Shown here: piece by piece, positions 55,351 to 63,547 of the stretch
How positions within the stretch are numbered: the first letter of the stretch is position 1
Layout of the letters: each line of letters opens with the position of its first letter
Assembly (NCBI RefSeq): GCF_000171235.2
Contig: NZ_ABEA03000188.1
Span: 1-64,000, forward strand
Source of the DNA: Geminisphaera colitermitum TAV2
GTDB lineage: Bacteria; Verrucomicrobiota; Verrucomicrobiia; Opitutales; Opitutaceae
Direction of reading: 5' to 3'
DNA length: 64,000 nt
Position numbers and translations under genes: made by a program
The notes under the pieces: model-generated
The model's input: only the letters and a program-made list of their open reading frames with translations
The model's database searches: none
What the model was told of the DNA's origin: nothing

Positions 55351-55881
55351 TCATGCGCTCAATTTCAGGAGCCGCGCCGGGGTGTAGCGATTCGTTTTGT
55401 AATAAAAACAGCGAGGTGGAAGGCTCGCGGCCTTGAGCAACACGGGATCGTTGAACTCTTTTGACCACAACTTCGCCGGGTCTGCCTGAACGGAAAACAG
55501 CGCGAGGGATGTGCAGTTTTCCCGGATGGCCGGATGCACCTGTGCCGCCCGCTGACTCACAAAAAAACAGCGATGCCCAAAGTGACGCCCCTTGGTAAAA
55601 CAGCGGTGAAAACCGAGATCGTATTTAGCCACCTCCGCATCCGCCAACTCCATAAAACAGGCGCAGTTTCGCGCCGCCCAAAACATGCGCAAAAACTCGG
55701 CGGGGTCGTCCGTCTGCCAAGAATGGCAGGCAAGCGGCCACGGTTCGATGTCCATGTGCAACACGAGCACGCCGACACCCGACGCCTTAAGATGGCTGGC
55801 TTTGTGTTTGGCGAGATGGCTTTTGCCACTCCCGGTCTGGCCCAAAATCGCCTCATGTAGTTGTAATGGAACTACGGTCAT
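55351..55881 (-). CDS. FtsK/HerA-type (A32/P9-like) genome-packaging ATPase
   Basis: AILGQTGSGKSHLAKHKASHL Walker A; CFFVSQRAAQVHPAIRENCTSLALF motif typical of packaging ATPases. Confidence 0.75.
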   Translation of the reverse strand: MTVVPLQLHEAILGQTGSGKSHLAKHKASHLKASGVGVLVLHMDIEPWPLACHSWQTDDPAEFLRMFWAARNCACFMELADAEVAKYDLGFHRCFTKGRHFGHRCFFVSQRAAQVHPAIRENCTSLALFSVQADPAKLWSKEFNDPVLLKAASLPPRCFYYKTNRYTPARLLKLSA

Positions 55882-55883
55882 AC

Positions 55884-56126
55884 TCACACGCGGCGGGCGA
55901 AGTAGATGAGTCCCCATGCCACCAACAGGCAGGCAATGCCGGGCAACGCGGCGAGGACGGTGCAAACGGCCCATGCGACGCCTCCACAGACGCAGACGAC
56001 GGCGATTCCCCAAAGCGCCCAGCGCACGAAAAACGCCACAAGTTCATCCGCCGCTTCGTAACGACGACGGCGAGGCGGAGCGGCGGGCGGGGTGGGTTTG
56101 GCGGGTTTGGTTGTGTTGGCTTTCAT
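55884..56126 (-). CDS. Small two-TM membrane protein
   Basis: VRWALWGIAVVCVCGGVAWAVCTVLAALPGIACLLVAWGLIYF. Confidence 0.6.
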   Translation of the reverse strand: MKANTTKPAKPTPPAAPPRRRRYEAADELVAFFVRWALWGIAVVCVCGGVAWAVCTVLAALPGIACLLVAWGLIYFARRV

Positions 56127-56144
56127 TGTTTGGCTTGGTCGAGA

Positions 56145-57002
56145 TTATTGCAGCCCATCAGTAGCGAAGGGGTCTTTTGCGCCCGTTGAAGGCGGCGCAG
56201 ATGGTGCCGGGGCAGGCGTGGTATGTTTGACAGGGGTAACGGGTTTTGCGGTCGCAAGCGGATCGTCTTTGCTCCCCCACGAATCGCGCCACCGTTTGAT
56301 TTTTGCAGCGGTTTTGGGGCGCATAGCGGTTTTGATGAGGTAGGCGACCAGCGCCGCGCCAATGGCGAAAATTCCGACAAACCGCCAGCCTCGCGCTCGG
56401 AGATAGGAGCCAAGCACGCGAACAAACGAGCGATGTTCCGTTGCCGATGGCGTTGCTTCGTCCATTTCGCCGGTTGCGACACCCGTAACCAGATAAAGGG
56501 CGGCGGCGGCGGTCTCCGCCGTGTCCTCTGGAGAACCGACAGGATCGGTGTCCGCGGGCACGGCCTCCGATGCTGGCGGCGGCGTGCCAGACGCCCCGGT
56601 CCTGGGAGAATCGGCTTCATCAGAAGGGGGGGGAGGGGGCGTTTCCGGGATGTAACTGGCGGCGGGGGGGGGAGGGGGGGGATTGCCGTTCCCGCTCATT
56701 CCCGTTGCCGTTTCCCCCGCCGTTTCCGTTTTTGGGCGACGTCCTCCTTTGGGTATCCATCGCCCCGTTTTCGGATGCCGTTTTGTGAGATGGATGCGAG
56801 AGTCAAAAAGGACTCCGGCAGAGTCCCGTTCCCCAACGGGCAATCCCGTTGGTTTCGGTGTTTCCGCCGTTTGGGAATCGGGATTCGCCGGTTCAGTCGC
56901 CGGGCTCGCCGCCGTCGCTTTGGGCATTTCGGTACTCGTGATCTCCGCCACGTTTACAGTTTCGATTTTTGGTTCGTTTTCGGTGCTCATGGTAAAAGGC
57001 AA
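56145..57002 (-). CDS. Pro-rich protein with internal TM
   Basis: GWRFVGIFAIGAALVAYLIKTAM TM. Confidence 0.5.
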   Translation of the reverse strand: MPFTMSTENEPKIETVNVAEITSTEMPKATAASPATEPANPDSQTAETPKPTGLPVGERDSAGVLFDSRIHLTKRHPKTGRWIPKGGRRPKTETAGETATGMSGNGNPPPPPPAASYIPETPPPPPSDEADSPRTGASGTPPPASEAVPADTDPVGSPEDTAETAAAALYLVTGVATGEMDEATPSATEHRSFVRVLGSYLRARGWRFVGIFAIGAALVAYLIKTAMRPKTAAKIKRWRDSWGSKDDPLATAKPVTPVKHTTPAPAPSAPPSTGAKDPFATDGLQ

Positions 57003-57209
57003 AAAGGGGGAGGAAACGGTTACGGCAGCGTTTCAAAATGGGGATGCGCAGCGGAATAAACGCGGATGGGCTGGCGGGCCAATTCCCATGCCCTTTGCGC
57101 GGGAAATCCTCTGCGCCGATACGACAGCCAACGGCCAACGCGACGACGGAATTGGTGCTCGGTTCGGGTTTTTCCTTTCATGATGATATACGAACTTCCG
57201 TTGGCTGAA

Positions 57210-57995
57210 TCAGGTGTTATGCCACCACTCGAAGAGCAGGGGCTGGATGAATTGTTTCTCGTTCAAAACTGTCTCGACTTGAGCGCAGTAGCGGAGGGCG
57301 TGGCGCGGATCGTGGGCGCTTGCGTTTTCCTCCTCGCTATGCCGACCATCGAAACTCCAAGCCATGCTGTCGGAGGAGTGCAGTAATTCACGCACGCTCG
57401 GATTGCGTAATGCTTCGATCTTGAGCCCGAAGCCGTGCAGACGGAGGTCGGGCCGCTCGCGCTTGATCGCAAGCAAAATATCCTCCACGACGCCCGGCTC
57501 GACGTTACGTTTGCACACTGATCCGACTCCGACCCATGCACCATGCGCGAGTAGCTTTCCGTATTGCTTGACGTGCGACACGTAATCCGGGACGGCGAAA
57601 CCTTGCAGGACCGGGAGCAAATAGACGCTCCCGACTAACTCACGCAGGCACACGTAACGCTCAATGGTTAACGCTTGGTGCTCTGCCACGGATTTCCCCG
57701 TAATTGCCAAAACAAACGGCTCGCACATGTAATCCTGTGTAGCAGCTGCAAGCAGCGTGCCGTTGCTCGACCAACGCCGGACTTGATCGGCGTAATCCTC
57801 TGGCTCGTGTCGGTAGCGGCCATGCGTGGTAAGCTCCGTGAATGCCCCGGAATCCATCATCCACGAGTTAACCCGGAAGGGGGATTTGCGCGTGCGCAGA
57901 CGGTTGACCGACACCATCACGCGGGCGAAGGGCCAACAGTCCGACACATTGCAAATTCCGGGAAAAAATTCCATGTATTCAAAAAGTAATGGCAT
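57210..57995 (-). CDS. DpdA/TGT-like 7-deazaguanine DNA-modification protein (queuine tRNA-ribosyltransferase-like)
   Basis: SWMMDSGAFTEL...AATQDYMCEP...LLPVLQGF...GAWVGVGSVCKRN...LRLHGFGLKIEAL...SSDSMAWSFDGRH. Confidence 0.75.
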   Translation of the reverse strand: MPLLFEYMEFFPGICNVSDCWPFARVMVSVNRLRTRKSPFRVNSWMMDSGAFTELTTHGRYRHEPEDYADQVRRWSSNGTLLAAATQDYMCEPFVLAITGKSVAEHQALTIERYVCLRELVGSVYLLPVLQGFAVPDYVSHVKQYGKLLAHGAWVGVGSVCKRNVEPGVVEDILLAIKRERPDLRLHGFGLKIEALRNPSVRELLHSSDSMAWSFDGRHSEEENASAHDPRHALRYCAQVETVLNEKQFIQPLLFEWWHNT

Positions 57996-58045
57996 AACAT
58001 GTCGCTAGACCGGACGCTCCGCGCCGGTCAGCTTTGGGTTATGCC
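57991..58045 (-). other. attC-like site (provirus, c)
   Basis: Minus strand GGCATAACCCAAAGCTGACCGG...CCGGTCTAGCGACATGTTATGCC with extrahelical base. Confidence 0.65.
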
Positions 58046-58268
58046 TTCTAAAATTCGGGTGAGTTTTCCCGCACTGTATGCAGCGCATCCGCACGGGCTG
58101 GCGGACCTCTTCGAGGCCGTCCGTCGTGGACTCTATGCCGACCGCTTCACCGCTGGCAGTGTCGATTGTCATGATCCAGAATCCGCGCATCGGGATTTTC
58201 CGCTCGAACTTTGTAGAGCCGCAACCGCAGGCATAACCAGCCGGCCGCGCCAATGTCTTGTCAGCCAT
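58005..58268 (-). CDS. Zn-ribbon-like small protein
   Basis: ACGCGSTKFERK...RMRCIQCGKTHPNF. Confidence 0.55.
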   Translation of the reverse strand: MADKTLARPAGYACGCGSTKFERKIPMRGFWIMTIDTASGEAVGIESTTDGLEEVRQPVRMRCIQCGKTHPNFRRHNPKLTGAERPV

Positions 58269-58289
58269 GTCGCACCTCCTGGTTAGACC
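58230..58289 (-). other. attC-like site (provirus, b)
   Basis: Minus strand GGTCTAACCAGGAGG...GCCGGCTGGTTATGCC. Confidence 0.55.
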
Positions 58290-58530
58290 TGTTTTTTTGG
58301 CCGACTGAAAAGCCGGTCATCCATGCTTCACGAAGCAGGCCAGAATCGAACTCCACTGGGGGCACCGTGTCTCCGCGCTCGCCGTCATAAACACCAAGGT
58401 CGAAAGCGATGTGTTCTTGCTCAGTGTGTCCGCAATCAGGGGGACAACCTCCGAGGTCGGGAATGTGCGCCGGTCTAACCAGAGCGCGGGAGGCAACGGG
58501 CGTTGCCGTAGTTGTGGTTTCGATACTCAT
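58261..58530 (-). CDS. Small hypothetical protein (cassette-like)
   Basis: 89 aa ORF between attC-like sites a and b. Confidence 0.5.
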   Translation of the reverse strand: MSIETTTTATPVASRALVRPAHIPDLGGCPPDCGHTEQEHIAFDLGVYDGERGDTVPPVEFDSGLLREAWMTGFSVGQKNRSNQEVRHG

Positions 58531-58561
58531 GATTTCCGTGCCTCCTCTGAGGTGTTACGCC
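58472..58561 (-). other. attC-like site (provirus, a)
   Basis: Minus strand GGCGTAACACCTCAGAGGAGGCAC...GTTGCCTCCCGCGCTCTGGTTAGACC. Confidence 0.6.
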
Positions 58562-58615
58562 GAGGTCGAAAAATGCACGATTTCACCACACTGTTTTTTC
58601 GCGTCGATTTCATCG

Positions 58616-58897
58616 CTAGTATTTTTTCAACTCCTCTGTTTGCAGGTGAGGGAATACCCGTTTCAAAAGGCTCAGTTTTGCCCCTTCTCTAAAACGGTCT
58701 GGCACGTCTTTATCTGCGTCGATAAAACCGAGTTCTGCGCAGCGTTGTAGCACGCAATGGGGCACGTCGTTTAACAGCGTCTTGGCTCTCGCGAGCTGGA
58801 ACAAATTGCAGAGATCACCAACCGGCAGTTTTTCCAACTCATCCAAAAGCTGGTCCTCTGTATAAGGGGGACGCGTATTGTTTTTTTCGCTACTCAT
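58616..58897 (-). CDS. Hypothetical provirus protein
   Basis: 93 aa ORF, ATGA-overlap style. Confidence 0.5.
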   Translation of the reverse strand: MSSEKNNTRPPYTEDQLLDELEKLPVGDLCNLFQLARAKTLLNDVPHCVLQRCAELGFIDADKDVPDRFREGAKLSLLKRVFPHLQTEELKKY

Positions 58898-59334
58898 GCC
58901 AATACCTCCGCGTTGACGTGTTCGCCTCCGCTGATGGACGGCGTGAGGAAAGAGGGTGTTTCCGCCTGACTCACCGTCGTCCCTAGCACTGCGGTTAGCG
59001 CTGGTCGGGCGAGCATGGCGGAAATTCTGTGTTTAATTCGTGGATACGCCTTGCCCATCGAACTCGCCAGTTCGTCAACGGGCACGGTGTGTGCGGAGAT
59101 TTGCCCGTGTTCGATCACGTAGATGCGGGCCATGCCGTTTTCTACCGCGACCACGTCCACGGGCAGAATGGTCAACCTCGCCACGGGGGGCGGTGTCGGG
59201 AGGTTCCAGTTGTGCGAAAAAGCCGGGCGAATCCAGATGACAGGACGCGGCAGGGCAGGGGAGGGGACGGCGGGTGTTTCGGTGGTGTTTTTCATACTTC
59301 GCAAAGGGTGTTGTAGGGGGCGGATCGTTCCCAA
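58894..59334 (-). CDS. Hypothetical provirus protein
   Basis: ORF downstream of Rep. Confidence 0.45.
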   Translation of the reverse strand: MGTIRPLQHPLRSMKNTTETPAVPSPALPRPVIWIRPAFSHNWNLPTPPPVARLTILPVDVVAVENGMARIYVIEHGQISAHTVPVDELASSMGKAYPRIKHRISAMLARPALTAVLGTTVSQAETPSFLTPSISGGEHVNAEVLA

Positions 59335-61010
59335 ATCGGCGGTCCGGGAGGCTCAAAACGCACAGGCACGTCATCCATGAACGTCATTTCTCGCGCTTCG
59401 CTCCCTGCTATTGTGTCTGTGTGAACTCTAATGGGGCCGCCCGCTGGCGCGGCGCCTTCCGAGTGCCACATCTCGACTGTTTCAGCCCACAGGTTGTAAA
59501 CCAGCGGATGCGACATCACACGCTGGCGGTCAAACGCGCCGGTCCAGCCCACCACAACGCGCGGCTCTTTCTTCGGCGTCGGGCCGGTCGAAGACGGACG
59601 CGCGCGCGCCAGAACATGCAACACTGGGCCATCCTTTTTGCGCACGGGCTTGCCGTCTGCGATGCCCCAACCGGTTTTCGCGTCGATCCGGTCCATCGTC
59701 TCCACACGGCGAAGCTGAAACGCCAGCGCCTCAGCCTCGCGCGCCTCGGCATCCTTCCTCGTGTGCGCGTTATGATCGTCAACAACGGTCCAAATGACGC
59801 CATCGTGAGTCTTCTTCCTCCGCAGCGTTTTTTGAGCGTCTTTCCGCGCGCGGATTTCGTCTCGAAGCGTTCCCAACGGGACAACCAACCGCTGATGTTC
59901 CAACTGGCCGCAAATCCGCACCAATTGCTCGCCGGTGAGTTGCTCCATGTCATTCGGCTTGGTGACGTATTTGCAGACTTCGCGGGCGTCCCGAATGATC
60001 CCGCCTTCGTCCCAAATGTTTCCCCATTCCTTCCAAACCCACTTGAGCACTTCCTCCCATTTTTTCGGCGGGATGTAACCGACCAGCGAATGCACAACGC
60101 AATGGGTATGGACGTGAAAAAGGGGCTCGCCGTTTTCATCGAATTCGATGCGCCCGGCCTCCGAATCGGCCTTTTTCGCCAGCTTATCGTCAAATTCGAG
60201 GGTGCCAAACTCGTCAGACCGAAACACGATTTCGATCCCCCATTTCTCCCTTAATTTCTTGTTAAATTCGGAAATCCGCTTGTGCAAATCGCTCAACCGT
60301 TTGCTCAAACCGTCGATTCCAACACGATTGCCGCTCGTAAACGTCCAAAAACGGCAAAATGGGTGGCATTGGATAAAATATTCGAGCGCGGCCAGTTTTT
60401 GCGCCCGGATTTGCGCCGCCATGCAGGGGATGAAACACAGGCGGCGAAACGCGGGGATTTTCTCCATCGTCTGCGAATGGATATACCAAAAACACAATTG
60501 GTAATTGTCGTCCCGATACGCTTTGAAACCGGCGCATTCCATTTTATTGGCGATGGAGTGCGATTGCCGGTGCATTTCCTCCTTTGCCGCTTTCCGTTTC
60601 AGCCAAACGTCGAATTCGTCCCGTTTGCCCGTTTCGGCCATGCAATCGGCCAGATATTGGGCCTCCGCCCGTTTCACCCGCGCCAATTCCAAGGCTTTTT
60701 TGGGGTCATAAAGGGAGGCGACGGGGGTTGAATCGTCTGCATCGGAAATATAACGAATTTTGCCGTTTTCCGCGTCGAAAACGAGATGCCAATCAGGGTC
60801 GGGTAATCGGCCTTCTATCTCTTTTCGCGTTGCCTCGTTTTTGACTGCTTTCGGGAAACGTCGCGTAGTCGATTTGAAAAACGACACTTCCAGTCGGGCC
60901 ATTTCCGCCGCCTTTTTGGGGTCGAAACCGCTGTCTCGATATTGGCCGTAATGCTCCCAAAAAACGGCCTCGCATGAAGCAACAAAGGCTTGGTTGGCGG
61001 GTTCGCTCAT
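59292..61010 (-). CDS. HUH-superfamily rolling-circle replication initiator
   Basis: FWTFTSG (motif 1), FHVHTHCVVHS (HUH motif 2), AREVCKYVTK (motif 3). Confidence 0.85.
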   Translation of the reverse strand: MSEPANQAFVASCEAVFWEHYGQYRDSGFDPKKAAEMARLEVSFFKSTTRRFPKAVKNEATRKEIEGRLPDPDWHLVFDAENGKIRYISDADDSTPVASLYDPKKALELARVKRAEAQYLADCMAETGKRDEFDVWLKRKAAKEEMHRQSHSIANKMECAGFKAYRDDNYQLCFWYIHSQTMEKIPAFRRLCFIPCMAAQIRAQKLAALEYFIQCHPFCRFWTFTSGNRVGIDGLSKRLSDLHKRISEFNKKLREKWGIEIVFRSDEFGTLEFDDKLAKKADSEAGRIEFDENGEPLFHVHTHCVVHSLVGYIPPKKWEEVLKWVWKEWGNIWDEGGIIRDAREVCKYVTKPNDMEQLTGEQLVRICGQLEHQRLVVPLGTLRDEIRARKDAQKTLRRKKTHDGVIWTVVDDHNAHTRKDAEAREAEALAFQLRRVETMDRIDAKTGWGIADGKPVRKKDGPVLHVLARARPSSTGPTPKKEPRVVVGWTGAFDRQRVMSHPLVYNLWAETVEMWHSEGAAPAGGPIRVHTDTIAGSEAREMTFMDDVPVRFEPPGPPIWERSAPYNTLCEV

Positions 61011-61216
61011 GCGTGGACCTCCAACGGTTCGAGACCGGCCAAACGGCGCACGTCATTGATGCGGTAATACCAAGGGGCAAAAGGGCGGACGGGGGAGAGT
61101 TTGCCCTTTTGCCGCCAGTGGCGCACCGTTTTGGCTGACACGTTCAGGACAAACGCCGTTTCCTTTTGCGTAAAATGGGCGGAAGTGAATGCCCGGATTT
61201 CCTCCTGCGTCGTCAT
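61007..61216 (-). CDS. MerR/excisionase-like winged HTH
   Basis: FTQKETAFVLNVSAKTVRHWRQKGKLSPVRPFAPWYYRINDVRRLAGLE. Confidence 0.75.
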   Translation of the reverse strand: MTTQEEIRAFTSAHFTQKETAFVLNVSAKTVRHWRQKGKLSPVRPFAPWYYRINDVRRLAGLEPLEVHA

Positions 61217-61473
61217 GCGACGGCCTCCAATCCGCCCGCCAAGGCGTTAATTTCGGACTCCAGCCTGTGAGCTTTCTGCAAAAGCGTCAGAAGCTCGGTC
61301 TGCGGGCGTGTATGGGCTCCTGTGCCGATTTCCCGGCGCAAGGTAGCATGCTGTTTGCGCAGTTCCCAAAGCTGCAAACCGCGCCGGGTTTCGCTCGCGG
61401 TCAGTTTCCGTGCCAACCCACTGGCAGGCGTGGACTTTTGCGCAAACGACGCGGGGGGATTCGCAATATTCAC
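61213..61473 (-). CDS. Small helical hypothetical protein
   Basis: 86 aa, first gene of leftward operon next to attR. Confidence 0.45.
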   Translation of the reverse strand: MNIANPPASFAQKSTPASGLARKLTASETRRGLQLWELRKQHATLRREIGTGAHTRPQTELLTLLQKAHRLESEINALAGGLEAVA

Positions 61474-61554
61474 GTCAAAAACCTCCTTTCACGAGGGAGA
61501 ATGGCGCGGGTTTTGCTAAAACGATAACCCGTTGATTTACAACACCTAGTAGAA

Positions 61555-61582
61555 GCAACGCACAATAGGCATTATGTCTAAT
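61555..61582 (+). other. attR: dif-like site
   Basis: GCAACGCACAA TAGGCA TTATGTCTAAT; XerD-arm-like TTATGTCTAAT vs E. coli TTATGTTAAAT; 15-bp core at 61559-61573. Confidence 0.7.
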
Positions 61583-61685
61583 CAAGGAATCTGCCGAAAT
61601 TTGCCTCTTAACGCCTCTTAGCAAGACCGGGGTTGCGCTTTGATCGCAGCGGAGCACGGTTTCCGCCCATTCCTTTCTTTCCTTT

Positions 61686-63293
61686 ATGCGATCCTCTGCC
61701 GTGCCCTCCCCTGCCATTCAAACTGAAGCCGATGCTCACAAGAGTGGCGCGGAACCGTTGTTTTCGTGGCTCACACAACGCATGGCGGGCGTTCTCATGC
61801 ATCCAACCTCGCTGCCGGGTGAACAAGGCATCGGCGTGCTGGACCATTCGGTGGACGCCTGGCTGCGCTTTCTGCGCGACTCAGGGATTCGCTGCTGGCA
61901 GGTCTGTCCGCTCGGTCCCACCGGCTACGGCGATTCGCCCTATCAGTGTTTCTCGGCATTCGCCGGCAATCCCTACCTGATCGACTTGCAGGCGCTCGTC
62001 GAAGCCGGACTGCTCGCCGATGCCGATCTCGCGGAACTCCGGCGCCTGCCACGCGAACAAGTCGATTTCGGATGGCTCTACGTCACCAAATGGCCGGTGC
62101 TCTTCAAAGCCTTCGACGCCTTCAAGTCCGCGCCCGAACGCGCTCCTTACGGCGACTTCGCCGTCTTCCGCAAGCAACACGCCGCCTGGCTGGAACCGTT
62201 CGCGCTGTTCCTCGCAATCAAAGACCACTTTGAAGGCAAACCTTGGTGGACGTGGCTCGATGACGTGCGTTTTTTCTCCAAAGCACGCCATTCCAACCTC
62301 GCCAAAAAACTCGCGCGCCGCGCCGAGGCTCATGCGTTTTTCCAGTATTTGTTTTTCGGCCAGTGGGCCGCCGTGCGTCGCAAGGCACGCGAATACGGCG
62401 TGGAAATCATCGGCGACGCCCCGATTTTTGTCGCGCGTGACAGCGCGGACGTCTGGACGCATCCCGAGTTGTTCCAACTCGATCTCAACTCAGGCGAACT
62501 GATCGCGGTCGCGGGCGTGCCGCCGGACTATTTTTCGGCGGACGGCCAGTTGTGGGGCAATCCGCTCTATCACTGGGAGGCGCATCAGGCGGACGACTAC
62601 GCTTGGTGGCGCGAACGCCTGCGCGCCAATTTTGCGCTTTGTGACATCGTCCGCATCGACCACTTCCGCGGCTTCGACACCTATTGGTCGATCCCGGCGA
62701 CAGCCAAAACGGCGAAGACCGGCGAATGGAAACAAGGGCCCGGCCTGCATTTCTTCGAAGTGCTCCAACGCGAGATGCCCGACGCCCGTCTGATCGCCGA
62801 GGACTTGGGCGAACTGTTCCCGAGCGTTCTGGAACTGCGCAACGCGACCGGACTGCCCGGCATGACGATCCTGCAATTTGCCTTCGGCGGCGACGCCACC
62901 AACCTCTACCTGCCGCACAACCTGCGGGCCAACAGCGTGGTGTACCCGGGAACCCATGACAACGATACGACTGTCGGCTGGTATGCCACGGCATCGGCCC
63001 ACGAACAGGATTACATGCGGCGCTATTTCCGCGTCAGCGGTCAGGAGCCGGGATGGGATTTCGTGCGCGCTTCCTACGGGGCCGTGAGCAACCTGGCCGT
63101 CGTCCCCGTGCAGGATCTGCTCAATCTCGGTGCCACCGCGCGCTTCAACACCCCCGGCAAAGCCGCTGGCAACTGGCAGTGGCGCTACAGTCACGAGCAA
63201 CTCATAGCGTTACACCGCCAGTCCGCCGCCTACTTGCGCGAACTGGCGACGCTTTATGGACGTCTGCCAGCGGAGCCCAAACCGGCGCGATAA
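61686..63293 (+). CDS. malQ: 4-alpha-glucanotransferase
   Basis: HPTSLPGEQGIGVL...WQVCPLGPTGYGDSPYQCFSAFAGNPYLIDL...IRIDHFRGFDTYWSIPA. Confidence 0.95.
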   Translation: MRSSAVPSPAIQTEADAHKSGAEPLFSWLTQRMAGVLMHPTSLPGEQGIGVLDHSVDAWLRFLRDSGIRCWQVCPLGPTGYGDSPYQCFSAFAGNPYLIDLQALVEAGLLADADLAELRRLPREQVDFGWLYVTKWPVLFKAFDAFKSAPERAPYGDFAVFRKQHAAWLEPFALFLAIKDHFEGKPWWTWLDDVRFFSKARHSNLAKKLARRAEAHAFFQYLFFGQWAAVRRKAREYGVEIIGDAPIFVARDSADVWTHPELFQLDLNSGELIAVAGVPPDYFSADGQLWGNPLYHWEAHQADDYAWWRERLRANFALCDIVRIDHFRGFDTYWSIPATAKTAKTGEWKQGPGLHFFEVLQREMPDARLIAEDLGELFPSVLELRNATGLPGMTILQFAFGGDATNLYLPHNLRANSVVYPGTHDNDTTVGWYATASAHEQDYMRRYFRVSGQEPGWDFVRASYGAVSNLAVVPVQDLLNLGATARFNTPGKAAGNWQWRYSHEQLIALHRQSAAYLRELATLYGRLPAEPKPAR

Positions 63294-63359
63294 AATATAT
63301 CCCCCCCCCCTCCCCTGCCCTGCCCTGCGGCGTCAGGATTGTATTTGTTTTACAGATAC

Positions 63360-63543
63360 TAGAGCATTTACAATTGAGATGTAGCCGTCGTCTTTAACGG
63401 TAGGGAGGCCTCTCCGAGGCCTCCGAAACCACGCTCCATCTACCTATGAATTTCGCATTCTCATACCACGCACGGCGGAGGCCTCGGAGAGGCCTCCCTA
63501 CCAGGTATCAAATGGCTACAGCCTAAATGAAACTGCTGCTCTA
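63360..63543. repeat. MITE-like element copy 2
   Basis: TAGAGCATTTACAATTGAGATGTAGCC...GGCTACAGCCTAAATGAAACTGCTGCTCTA; same GGCCTC hairpin core as 8258-8426. Confidence 0.8.
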
Positions 63544-63547
63544 GATA

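Larger units (their letters stand above)
42502..61573. mobile_element. Putative double-jelly-roll (PM2/corticovirus-like), membrane-containing provirus
   Basis: 15-bp direct repeats at both ends; HUH Rep, packaging ATPase adjacent to ~273-aa capsid candidate, many small TM proteins; no terminase, portal, tail or recombinase seen. Confidence 0.75.

Noticed and set aside
42502-61573. Tailed (Caudoviricetes) prophage
   Set aside because: No terminase, portal, tail or tape-measure genes; DUF1353 alone is not sufficient
42502-61573. Filamentous (Inoviridae) phage despite dif use
   Set aside because: No Zot-like ATPase; packaging-type ATPase, many membrane genes and ~19 kb size fit DJR viruses better
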